Source: Thioalkalivibrio sp. (GTDB lineage: Bacteria > Pseudomonadota > Gammaproteobacteria > Ectothiorhodospirales > Ectothiorhodospiraceae). Taken from it: 7,617 nucleotides of DNA. Under the pieces are notes generated by a model. That model saw nothing but the letters and a program-made list of their open reading frames with translations, was not told the DNA's origin and ran no database searches. Shown here piece by piece: positions 1-5,830 of the stretch. Made by a program: the position numbers and the translations under genes. The stretch's first letter is position 1. Every line of letters starts with the position of its first letter. Where the stretch lies: assembly GCA_003555285.1 (NCBI GenBank), contig PWGH01000053.1, positions 1-7,617 on the forward strand, written 5' to 3'.

Positions 1-1
1 C

Positions 2-274
2 CGGCTGCACGACAGCCGCCACGCCGAATTCTCGATGCTGATCAACGACGACGACCAGCGCCTGGGCGTAGGCACGCAGTTGCTCCGCCTGCTGGTGAAC
101 AGTGCGCGCGAGGAAGGGGTGACGCGGATCACCGCCGATATCCTGAGCGAGAACCAGGGCATGCAGCGCGTCTGTCGCAAGGTCGGCTTTCATCTCGCCC
201 TGCCGCAAGACGGCGTGGTCGAGGCGGAAATCGAGCTCGATTGCGAAACGGCGCGCGCCAAGGCCTGCGCCTGA
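2..274 (+). CDS. GNAT-family N-acetyltransferase, C-terminal part (5' end outside window)
   Basis: The reading frame is open from the left edge, so the 90 visible residues are only the C-terminal end; the ATG at 35 is internal to the domain. The acetyl-CoA-binding motif A is visible as DQRLGVGTQLL (Q/RxxGxG/A), coded at about 50-82. It is followed by the helix-strand of motif B with ENQGMQRVCRKVGF, coded at about 151-193, as in GNAT enzymes. These transfer an acetyl group from acetyl-CoA to an amine. The close of the domain (GF, then DGVVEAEIEL) resembles, from memory, the GNAT domain fused to the C-terminus of ADP-forming acyl-CoA synthetases or to Pat-type protein lysine acetyltransferases. 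A fused, much longer protein is therefore my preferred guess, but a free-standing acetyltransferase cannot be excluded. The stop is followed by about 220 bases without a gene. Confidence 0.8.
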   Translation, partial: RLHDSRHAEFSMLINDDDQRLGVGTQLLRLLVNSAREEGVTRITADILSENQGMQRVCRKVGFHLALPQDGVVEAEIELDCETARAKACA

Positions 275-493
275 GCGTCGGGGGAAGGCGCACTGCGGTT
301 CGGACCGTTGGTCGCGTTTGGATCGCTCGCATTCGGCACCAGGGGCACCGACCCGTCCCAAGCGCTTCGCTCGGTTCGCCGCAGGGGTAGAGCTGCGCAT
401 TGGTCCAGGGCTTGACAGGGTTTAGGCTGGCGATTCAGACACACGAAGGCATTCAGGACCGTCCCATCCGTCCCGACCGGCGCCGGAGGACCG

Positions 494-1867
494 ATGAAGA
501 CCTACGACCTGATTCTGCTGGGGACCGGCCAGGCCACTGGCGGCGTCGTCAACGCGCTGCTGCGCCGGGGCTTGAAGATCGCGACCGTCGAATGCGACCG
601 GGTCGGCGGTTCCTGTGTGAACTGGGGCTGCACGCCGACGAAGACCCTGATCGCCAGCGCACGGGCGGCGCACATGGCGCGGCGCGGGGCAGACTTCGGG
701 ATCGCCATAGAGGATTTCTCGATCCATTTCGACCAGGTGATGCAGCGGGTCGACCGGCTGCGCAACGCCTCCAATGCGGGCCTGCAGTCCTGGCTCGAGG
801 AAGCCACCGACTTCCATCGCGGCACGGGACGCTTCGTCGATGCGCATACGGTGACGGTGGACGGCGTCGACCTGCAGGCGGACACCATCGTGATCCACAC
901 CGGAACCCGGGCACTGGCCCCGCCCCTTGCCGGCATCGACACGATACCCTGGCTGGACAACCGCGGCATCCTGGAACTCGACCACCTGCCGGAGCATCTG
1001 CTGATCCTTGGCGGCTCCTATATCGCCCTCGAGTTCGCCCAGGCCTTCCGGCGCCTGGGCAGCCGGGTCAGCGTTTTCGAACGCGCCGAACGCCTGATCA
1101 GCCACGAGGATCCGGATATCAGCCAGATCGCCCTCGAGGTACTGCTGGCCGAGGGCATCGAGGTCCACCTGGGCGCCGAGGCCACACAACTGGCCCCCGG
1201 AAACCATCATCCGCAAGGTATCAATCTGACCTGTCAGCAGGACGATGCCGAGCGCACCGTCGAGGGCTCCCACCTGCTGATCGCCGTCGGGCGCCAACCG
1301 AATACCGAGGACTTGCAGCTGCAGGCGGCCGGCATCGAGGTCGACGAACGCGGGTTCATCCCGGTCGACGAGGTCGGGCGCACCGCGGTACCGCACATCT
1401 ACGCGCTGGGCGACGTCAATGGCCGCGGCGCCTTCACCCACACCGCGGTGCACGATGGCGAGGTCTTCGTCGATCACCTCGCCGGCGGCACCCGCGCGAT
1501 CACCGACCGCACCCCGATTTACGCGATGTTCATCGACCCACCACTGGCTCGCGTCGGCCTGTCGGAGACCGCGGCACGGACGAGCGACACCCCGATTCTG
1601 ATCGGCACCCTGCCCATGGGCCAGGTCAGCCGCGCCCGGGAAAAGGACGAAACCGCCGGGCTGATCAAGATTCTGGTGGAGGCAAAGAGCCAGCGCATCG
1701 TCGGGGCCACCGTGTTCGGGGTGGGCGGCGATGAGGTCATCGGCCTGCTCGCGCTCGCCATTCAGGCGCGGCTGCCCTATCCGATACTCCGTCAGACCGT
1801 GCTGCCGCATCCGACGGTCGGCGAACTGCTTCCGTTTGTCCTCGATGACCTGAAGCCCCTGCAGTAG
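494..1867 (+). CDS. FAD-dependent class I pyridine nucleotide-disulfide oxidoreductase (mercuric reductase-like, no mercury-binding cysteines)
   Basis: This 457-residue protein has the full layout of the dihydrolipoamide dehydrogenase/glutathione reductase/MerA family. An N-terminal FAD-binding Rossmann motif GTGQATGG lies at residues 10-17. The redox-active disulfide sits in GGSCVNWGCTPTK (Cys41 and Cys46). A second Rossmann motif, GGSYIALEFA at 173-182, serves NAD(P)H. The FAD-binding YALGD lies at 303-307, and a C-terminal dimerisation domain ends in HPTVGELLP with the catalytic His439/Glu444 pair. Electrons should pass from NAD(P)H through FAD to the disulfide and then to an unknown acceptor. 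MerA's N-terminal HMA domain and its C-terminal vicinal cysteines are absent, so mercury reduction is unlikely. Lipoamide or glutathione reduction is possible, but the N-terminal motif looks more like the 'FAD-containing oxidoreductase' group of unknown substrate. The ATG follows GGAGGA at 485-490. The next gene downstream is a homocysteine methyltransferase. Confidence 0.9.
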   Translation: MKTYDLILLGTGQATGGVVNALLRRGLKIATVECDRVGGSCVNWGCTPTKTLIASARAAHMARRGADFGIAIEDFSIHFDQVMQRVDRLRNASNAGLQSWLEEATDFHRGTGRFVDAHTVTVDGVDLQADTIVIHTGTRALAPPLAGIDTIPWLDNRGILELDHLPEHLLILGGSYIALEFAQAFRRLGSRVSVFERAERLISHEDPDISQIALEVLLAEGIEVHLGAEATQLAPGNHHPQGINLTCQQDDAERTVEGSHLLIAVGRQPNTEDLQLQAAGIEVDERGFIPVDEVGRTAVPHIYALGDVNGRGAFTHTAVHDGEVFVDHLAGGTRAITDRTPIYAMFIDPPLARVGLSETAARTSDTPILIGTLPMGQVSRAREKDETAGLIKILVEAKSQRIVGATVFGVGGDEVIGLLALAIQARLPYPILRQTVLPHPTVGELLPFVLDDLKPLQ

Positions 1868-1970
1868 ACAATCGCTGAAGAAGGCCCCGGTCATTGCACG
1901 CGCAGCGTGGGGGTGAAGCAGGACTGCCCCATTTCGCAGCCCAGTTCGAACCGGAGGCGCCGGTGGCTCC

Positions 1971-1977
1971 AAGGAGG
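1971..1977 (+). promoter_or_regulatory. Shine-Dalgarno site that sets the methyltransferase start
   Basis: AAGGAGG, a near-perfect anti-16S match, ends four bases before the ATG at 1982. It lies one base before an in-frame ATG at 1979, which is too close to be efficient. It argues against the longer in-frame GTG start at 1907, whose N-terminal extension would be arginine-rich and unlike the family. Confidence 0.75.
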
Positions 1978-1981
1978 CATG

Positions 1982-3043
1982 ATGGCTCGACCAAACGGCT
2001 TGATGGAACGTCTCAACGAGCGTCCGGTTGTCTGTGCCGAGGGCTTTCTCTTCGAACTCGAGCGCCGGGGCTACGTCGCCGCTGGCGAGTTCGTTCCCGT
2101 GGTGTCGCTGGAGGCCCCCGAAGCCCTGCGAATGCTGCATCGGGACTTCCAGCGTGCCGGGTCGGACATCGTCCAGGCCTTCACCTACAACGGCCATCGC
2201 GAAAAGATGCGCCTCATCGGCCAGGAAGACCTGCTCGAACCGATGAACCGGGCCGCACTTCGCATCGCGCGCGAGGTGGCCGATAGCAACCCCGGCGGCG
2301 AAGCCGACCTGATGGCCGGCAACATCTCCAACACCAACCTCTGGAATCCCGACGACCCGGCGAGCCAGCAGGAAGCCCGATCCATGTTCGAGGAAATGTG
2401 CCGCTGGGCGGTGGAGGAAGGTGCCGACCTGCTGATCGGCGAGACCTTCTACTACACCGGCGAGGCCCTGTGTGCGCTCGAGGCCATGCAGCAGCACCGG
2501 CTGCCCTGTGTGGTCACGCTGGCCGTGATGGGCGACAACCGGATGCAGGATGGCGATACCCCGGCCGCCGCCTGCCAGAGGCTCAAACAGGCCGGGGCTG
2601 ACGTGGTCGGCCTGAACTGCTTTCGCGGACCCGCGACGATGATGCCGCACTTGCGGGAAATCCGGGACACCGTCGCCGGCCCCATCGCCGCGCTGCCGGT
2701 GCCCTACCGCACCACTCCGGAACACCCCACCTTCTTCAATCTACCGGACGATCAGGGCTGCACCTGCCCGTCACCGCACGGACGCACCTTCCCGACCGCG
2801 CTGGATCCCCTGTACATGAATCGCTATGAAATCCGCCAATGGGCGCGAGAGGCATTGGAGCTCGGGATTCGCTACCTGGGTGTCTGTTGTGGCAACAACC
2901 CGATGCTGACGCGCGAAGTGGCGGAGGTCGCCGGCAAGATCACCGAGGCCAGCCGCTTTTCCGAACGCATGGCCACCCATTTTCTGTACGGCACCAACCA
3001 ACGCCTGGCCAAACATATCAAGGCCCATGGCGACAAGGCCTAG
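1982..3043 (+). CDS. Homocysteine S-methyltransferase family protein, betaine-homocysteine methyltransferase (BHMT)-like
   Basis: This 353-residue protein (start at 1982) is a zinc-dependent (beta/alpha)8-barrel methyltransferase of the homocysteine-binding domain family. These make methionine from homocysteine using betaine, S-methylmethionine or related donors. The zinc ligands are visible: Cys213 in GLNC and the pair Cys302-Cys303 in GVCCG. This is the same C...CC arrangement and similar spacing as in mammalian BHMT. The N-terminal part ([14 protein letters not shown], then an acidic SLEAPEAL and [17 protein letters not shown]) also resembles BHMT more than MmuM or the MetH N-terminus. It is about 50 residues shorter than human BHMT, mainly lacking the C-terminal extension. 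Human BHMT uses glycine betaine, which would fit a halophile, but the donor cannot be decided from sequence. It may be cotranscribed with the oxidoreductase 114 bases upstream. Its TAG stop overlaps that of the convergent chemoreceptor gene. Confidence 0.88.
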   Translation: MARPNGLMERLNERPVVCAEGFLFELERRGYVAAGEFVPVVSLEAPEALRMLHRDFQRAGSDIVQAFTYNGHREKMRLIGQEDLLEPMNRAALRIAREVADSNPGGEADLMAGNISNTNLWNPDDPASQQEARSMFEEMCRWAVEEGADLLIGETFYYTGEALCALEAMQQHRLPCVVTLAVMGDNRMQDGDTPAAACQRLKQAGADVVGLNCFRGPATMMPHLREIRDTVAGPIAALPVPYRTTPEHPTFFNLPDDQGCTCPSPHGRTFPTALDPLYMNRYEIRQWAREALELGIRYLGVCCGNNPMLTREVAEVAGKITEASRFSERMATHFLYGTNQRLAKHIKAHGDKA

Positions 3044-4641
3044 GTCTCCTTTGAATCCCTACTGTTCGGATCCCCCAGCTGAAAACGCGCCACCAGTTCC
3101 TTCAGGTTCTCGGTCAACTGGTTCAGGTCCTCGGCCGCGCCCGCCACCTGGGTGCTGGCTCCGGCCGTTTCCTGAGTGACCACGCTGATCTCCTCCACAT
3201 TCCGCGCAATTTGCTCACTGACCACCGATTGTTCCTCGCTGGCCGTCGCAATCTGCACGATCATGCCGGTCACTTTGTCGACCATGAACACGATCTGCTG
3301 CAGCGCCTCCCCCGCCTTCTCGGCGTGAACGATGCCTTCATCGACCTTCTGTGTCCCGTCCTGCATCGAATGCACCACGCTGCCGGTGTCCTCCTGGATC
3401 TTGCGAATCATCTCCGCAATCTCCTTGGTCGCCCGACTCGTGCGTTCCGCCAGGGCCCGCACCTCATCGGCAACCACGGCAAAGCCGCGGCCCTGTTCGC
3501 CGGCACGCGCGGCCTCGATCGCCGCATTGAGGGCGAGCAGGTTGGTCTGATCGGCGATCTCGTCGATCACCGACACGATCTTGCCGATCTGTGCGGTCGA
3601 TTCGCCAAGGGCGTTCACCGTAGTCGCGGATTTCCGGACCACCTCGGCGATACGCTCCATGCCCGCCGTCGTCTCCCGGACCACCGCCGCCCCCTCCTCC
3701 GCCTTCGCCTTGGCCTGGCGCGCGGTCTCGGAGGTCTCGGCTGAATTGCGCGAATTCTCGAGGATGGTGGCGCTCATCTCCTCGACGGCCGCCGCCACCT
3801 GGTTGGTCTGGGAGGATTGATCCTGCGCACCGTTCGCCATCCGCTCGGCACTCGTGGAGATTCCCATACTGGCCGTCGCCACACTCGTGCTGGTGTCATG
3901 GACCCGGTGCATCGCCTCGTTCAGCTTGTCGACCATCCGGTTGAACGAGTGGCCCAGATCGGTCAGTTCATCATGGCCCTGCACCGGCACCCCCATCCGC
4001 AGATCGCCATCGGCAACGCGTTCGGCCGAAAGGCCGAGCCGATCGACGGGCTGGGTCACGAAGCGTCGAGTCACGTAATGCACCGTCAGGCTGATCACCA
4101 GCAAGACCACAATCGCGATCAACACCACCGATCCCTGCAACGTCGCCTTCGGCGCGACCACCCCCGCAGTGGAACCGGAAACCCCGAAGATTCCGACCAG
4201 GTCGCCGCTGCGGGCCTCCGGCCAGAGATCGATGCGTCCCCGCCCGCGCCCATGACAATAGCTGCAGCCATTGTCCAACCGCGCCGGAACATAGACATAC
4301 AGGTGGGATTCCCCATCCTGCTGCAGCATGCGCCGAACCGCGGGCAACTTGGCATCATCCTGAAAGCGCCTCAGGACCTCGGTCTCCAGCGCCTGAACCT
4401 CCGGTACAGCGCTCTGCGACCCCTCCACGACCTGATGAAACTGAAGCCCCTGCTCCTGGGCGAAGCGTTCGGCAAAGGAATGCTCCATGCGCGCCGAGGT
4501 GATTGCGATTGTCGACAGATTTGCCTCGAAGGCCTGATCCAGATTGTCGATCTGGTAGGAAATAAAGAGCCAGGATGTTGCCGTGATCGTCGCCACCAGA
4601 ATCGCCGTGACCGGCAACATCAACTTATATTTGATCTTCAT
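3040..4641 (-). CDS. Methyl-accepting chemotaxis protein with a periplasmic heme-c (CxxCH) sensor domain
   Basis: This 533-residue transmembrane chemoreceptor feeds a CheA-CheW array. An N-terminal membrane helix (residues about 9-29) is followed by a periplasmic domain (about 30-168) and a second membrane helix (about 170-190). A HAMP domain (about 193-247; Pro198, Asp224-Glu225) leads into a long signalling coiled coil. The conserved hairpin tip, with [19 protein letters not shown] and then [18 protein letters not shown], spans about 364-401. The cytoplasmic helices seem long enough for the 40-heptad class (estimate). No C-terminal CheR-tethering pentapeptide is present. The periplasmic domain holds CSYCH at 126-130 (codons 4252-4266), a covalent heme-c motif, followed by [12 protein letters not shown] just before the second helix. 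This layout is like Tll0287/DUF3365-type and Geobacter c-heme chemoreceptor domains, so it probably senses redox state or a heme-binding gas. A modest AAGG ribosome site lies just upstream of the ATG. The chemoreceptor assignment is near certain; the heme is a strong inference. Confidence 0.96.
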   Translation of the reverse strand: MKIKYKLMLPVTAILVATITATSWLFISYQIDNLDQAFEANLSTIAITSARMEHSFAERFAQEQGLQFHQVVEGSQSAVPEVQALETEVLRRFQDDAKLPAVRRMLQQDGESHLYVYVPARLDNGCSYCHGRGRGRIDLWPEARSGDLVGIFGVSGSTAGVVAPKATLQGSVVLIAIVVLLVISLTVHYVTRRFVTQPVDRLGLSAERVADGDLRMGVPVQGHDELTDLGHSFNRMVDKLNEAMHRVHDTSTSVATASMGISTSAERMANGAQDQSSQTNQVAAAVEEMSATILENSRNSAETSETARQAKAKAEEGAAVVRETTAGMERIAEVVRKSATTVNALGESTAQIGKIVSVIDEIADQTNLLALNAAIEAARAGEQGRGFAVVADEVRALAERTSRATKEIAEMIRKIQEDTGSVVHSMQDGTQKVDEGIVHAEKAGEALQQIVFMVDKVTGMIVQIATASEEQSVVSEQIARNVEEISVVTQETAGASTQVAGAAEDLNQLTENLKELVARFQLGDPNSRDSKET

Positions 4642-4647
4642 GAACCT

Positions 4648-4815
4648 TCATCCTGTACGTAATACAACCTTGGGATCAGCCACGAGCCTTGAGGCGTTGG
4701 CGCTCGAGAACGTTACAGAGCCGACGCTGCCGCCGCCGTCCCTGAGGCATTCACTGCCCATGCCCTGGATTTCAATACCCTCGGAATCATAGACGCGTGT
4801 GCAGGGCTTTACCAT
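4648..4815 (-). CDS. Possible 55-residue small protein upstream of the chemoreceptor gene
   Basis: This short frame begins MVKPCTRVYDSEG and ends VLRTG. Its ATG is preceded on the minus strand by GAGG (4825-4828) with a nine-base spacer, a good ribosome site. Its TGA ends six bases before the chemoreceptor ATG, which would suit translational coupling. About 35 of 55 codons end in G or C, less biased than strong genes in such DNA but above a random AT-rich leader. It has two cysteines (residues 5 and 23), a glycine-rich centre, and no signal peptide or membrane segment. I do not recognise a family. The frame stays open upstream to an ATG at 5004, but the shorter start has the ribosome site. 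It could equally be untranslated leader of the chemoreceptor mRNA. Confidence 0.4.
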   Translation of the reverse strand: MVKPCTRVYDSEGIEIQGMGSECLRDGGGSVGSVTFSSANASRLVADPKVVLRTG

Positions 4816-5005
4816 GGAATCGTGCCTCGCGTGTTGGGTGGCACATGTTATGTAGCGGCAATGATGGCCAGGCGCGCGTGGCAATCGCCGGGGCAGGCGC
4901 CTACAATGACGATCGAAAATACGCTTGCACAATGAGTCCGAAAAAGGGTCACGCCCGATGGCCATCAACCATGGGTTGGCCGACAGTGCCGTCGACGGTC
5001 TCACG

Positions 5006-5026
5006 TCGGCGATATCCAGTCGCCGA
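5006..5026 (+). repeat. Inverted repeat (7-bp arms) overlapping a 12-base direct repeat, upstream of the DUF2237 gene
   Basis: TCGGCGA (5006-5012) and TCGCCGA (5020-5026) are perfect reverse complements separated by seven bases. The same stretch reads as two direct copies, GTCGGCGATATC (5005-5016) and GTCGCCGATATC (5019-5030), with one mismatch. It sits nine bases upstream of the ribosome site of the DUF2237 gene. It could be a repressor operator or an mRNA hairpin. The repeats are seen directly; any function is inference. Confidence 0.5.
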
Positions 5027-5034
5027 TATCAACC

Positions 5035-5040
5035 AGAGGA
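5035..5040 (+). promoter_or_regulatory. Ribosome-binding site that sets the DUF2237 start
   Basis: AGAGGA lies eight bases before the ATG at 5049. The same frame is open upstream to 4797, but the extra 84 residues look non-coding (mixed composition, no family resemblance). The family's conserved region begins about 13 residues after the ATG at 5049. Confidence 0.7.
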
Positions 5041-5048
5041 CTGCAACG

Positions 5049-5444
5049 ATGGATGGTGGACCCCCAGGCAAAGAAGAGACCCGCAATGTACTCGGCGAGC
5101 GACTGGTGCCCTGCTCACAGGGCGAACCGATCACGGGTTTTTATCGTGACGGCGACTGCAGCTCCGGACCCGAGGACCGCGGCCGGCATGTGGTCTGCGC
5201 CCAGGTCACGGCGGCCTTTCTCGCCTTCTCAAAGGCTCGCGGCAACGATCTGAGCACCCCGCAGCCCGAATACGGCTTTCCGGGATTGGAGCCCGGAGAT
5301 CGCTGGTGCCTGTGCGCCGCCCGTTGGCAAGAAGCGCTCGAGGCCAACGCCGCACCCCGGGTGATCCTGATGGCCACGGCCGAAAAGGCGCTGGAGATCA
5401 TCAACCTCGCCGATCTCAAGCGCCATGCGCTGGATCTTTCCTGA
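5049..5444 (+). CDS. DUF2237 family protein (cysteine-containing, function unknown)
   Basis: This 131-residue soluble protein matches the small DUF2237 family along nearly its whole length. Landmarks are RNVLGERLVPCS (12-23), TGFYRDGDCSSGPED (29-43), HVVCAQVT (47-54), the block FSKARGNDLSTPQPEYGFPG (60-79), and GDRWCLCAARWQEAL (83-97). Cysteines at 22, 37, 50, 87 and 89, notably the WCLCA pair, could bind a metal or take part in redox chemistry. I know of no established biochemical role for the family. There is no signal peptide or membrane segment. The gene stands alone, facing away from the chemoreceptor gene, with a 5' region carrying the repeat at 5005-5030. Its 3' end is overlapped by a possible short minus-strand gene. 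Family identity is confident; function is unknown. Confidence 0.9.
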   Translation: MDGGPPGKEETRNVLGERLVPCSQGEPITGFYRDGDCSSGPEDRGRHVVCAQVTAAFLAFSKARGNDLSTPQPEYGFPGLEPGDRWCLCAARWQEALEANAAPRVILMATAEKALEIINLADLKRHALDLS

Positions 5445-5550
5445 GCCTGGACGGCATCCGCAGGCACAGGTGCCCGGTCAGCAGCAGGGTCAGCGCCGGC
5501 GCTGGATGCGCCCGGCTACGAGCTGTGGTCTTCTGCGGTTGATCGGACAT
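5416..5550 (-). CDS. Possible 44-residue small protein, antisense to the end of the DUF2237 gene
   Basis: This frame starts MSDQPQKTTARSR, has a hydrophobic stretch ALTLLLTGHLCL around residues 19-30, and ends with a basic tail. GGAGG on the minus strand (5558-5562) stands seven bases before the ATG, a close to ideal ribosome site. The middle codons are strongly GC-ending. A weak promoter-like pair lies upstream on the same strand: TTGCAC at 5617-5622, an 18-base spacer, and TACATT at 5593-5598. The last 29 bases overlap the convergent DUF2237 coding region. I recognise no family. The strongest argument is the ribosome site, and chance remains a realistic alternative. Confidence 0.35.
   Translation of the reverse strand: MSDQPQKTTARSRAHPAPALTLLLTGHLCLRMPSRLRKDPAHGA
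5463..5504. repeat. Two short palindromes just downstream of the DUF2237 gene
   Basis: The first is GGCAC/GTGCC (5463-5474, two-base centre). The second is a perfect 14-base palindrome, CAGCGCCGGCGCTG (5491-5504). Neither has a following T tract, so they are not classic intrinsic terminators, though they could stabilise the 3' end of the DUF2237 mRNA. They also fall inside the possible 44-residue frame. Confidence 0.4.
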
Positions 5551-5666
5551 GGCTGCACCTCCGGAAAGGAGCGCGTACGACCCACACCTCAAAATGTACG
5601 GGACGCTGGCCAGCCGGTGCAAACGTCGCTCGATGGGGCCGCCGCCTCGGCGTATGGCCGCAAACG

Positions 5667-5703
5667 AAAACAGCACCCCGGAATGACCGAAAGGTGCTGT
5701 TTT
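5667..5703 (-). terminator. Intrinsic terminator of the tRNA-Val unit
   Basis: On the minus strand, AAAACAGCACC and GGTGCTGTTTT form an 11-bp perfect stem around a 15-base loop, and the T run is followed by CGTTTG. It lies 12 bases after the tRNA CCA end. Because the stem ends in A-T pairs on both sides, it also has a T run when read on the plus strand, so it could stop transcripts coming from the DUF2237 side. Confidence 0.85.
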
Positions 5704-5715
5704 ACCGCTGTTTCT

Positions 5716-5790
5716 TGGTGGGCGGTACTGGGATCGAACCAGTGACCCCTGCCGTGTGAAGGCAGTGCTCTACCGCTGAGCTAACCGCCC
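5716..5790 (-). tRNA. tRNA-Val (anticodon CAC), CCA encoded
   Basis: The minus strand folds into a complete 75-base cloverleaf. The acceptor stem is GGGCGGT/ACCGCCC, with discriminator A and a genome-encoded CCA (5716-5718). The D arm is GCTC-AGCGGTA-GAGC. The anticodon stem CTGCC/GGCAG carries loop TTCACAC, giving anticodon CAC (5756-5758), which reads the valine codon GUG. The variable region has five bases. The T arm is ACTGG-TTCGATC-CCAGT. It lies 36 bases after the opgH stop codon, in the same direction, with its own promoter-like elements upstream and a terminator downstream. Confidence 0.97.
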
Positions 5791-5801
5791 AACCGGGCCA
5801 A

Positions 5802-5830
5802 AGAGTAAGCCGGGATGGGGTTGCGGTCAA
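5802..5830 (-). promoter_or_regulatory. Probable sigma-70 promoter of tRNA-Val, overlapping the opgH stop codon
   Basis: On the minus strand a -35 box TTGACC (5825-5830, five of six consensus bases) is separated by exactly 17 bases from TACTCT (5802-5807, three of six). A GC-rich stretch follows before the mature tRNA 5' end. The discriminator would be GC-rich, as in stringently controlled stable RNA promoters. The TGA inside TTGACC is the opgH stop codon. Confidence 0.55.

Noticed and set aside
412..440. Promoter for the oxidoreductase gene: perfect TTGACA at 412-417
   Set aside because: No sequence near a 16-18 base spacing resembles TATAAT (TCAGAC or TTCAGA at best). A lone -35 hexamer is weak evidence, though it remains the best candidate in 275-493, which otherwise shows no gene or clear terminator.
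494..1867. Mercuric reductase (merA) identity
   Set aside because: The HMA domain and C-terminal vicinal cysteines are absent and no mer genes are nearby.
1897..1909. Small hairpin CACGC-GCA-GCGTG between the oxidoreductase and methyltransferase genes, considered as a terminator or riboswitch part
   Set aside because: Five base pairs without a T tract is not a terminator, and I see no SAM or SAH riboswitch core around it.
422..2725. A 767-residue minus-strand open frame
   Set aside because: It is a long antisense shadow produced by GC-rich codon bias opposite the oxidoreductase and methyltransferase genes, both of which have clear family motifs.
4642..4700. FliA (sigma-28) flagellar-type promoter upstream of the chemoreceptor gene
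   Set aside because: GCTGATCC on the minus strand partly resembles the GCCGATAA box, but there is no TAAA-type element at the right distance.
4879..4907. Promoter for the DUF2237 gene: TGGCAA, 17-base spacer, TACAAT
   Set aside because: The -10 is good (five of six), but the -35 matches only three of six, in a region with no other support. It is possible but not strong enough to annotate.
5425..5745. A plus-strand reading frame ending in WWAVLGSNQ
   Set aside because: The end is the antisense of the tRNA-Val gene and the start lies in the DUF2237 3' end in another frame. It has no ribosome site.
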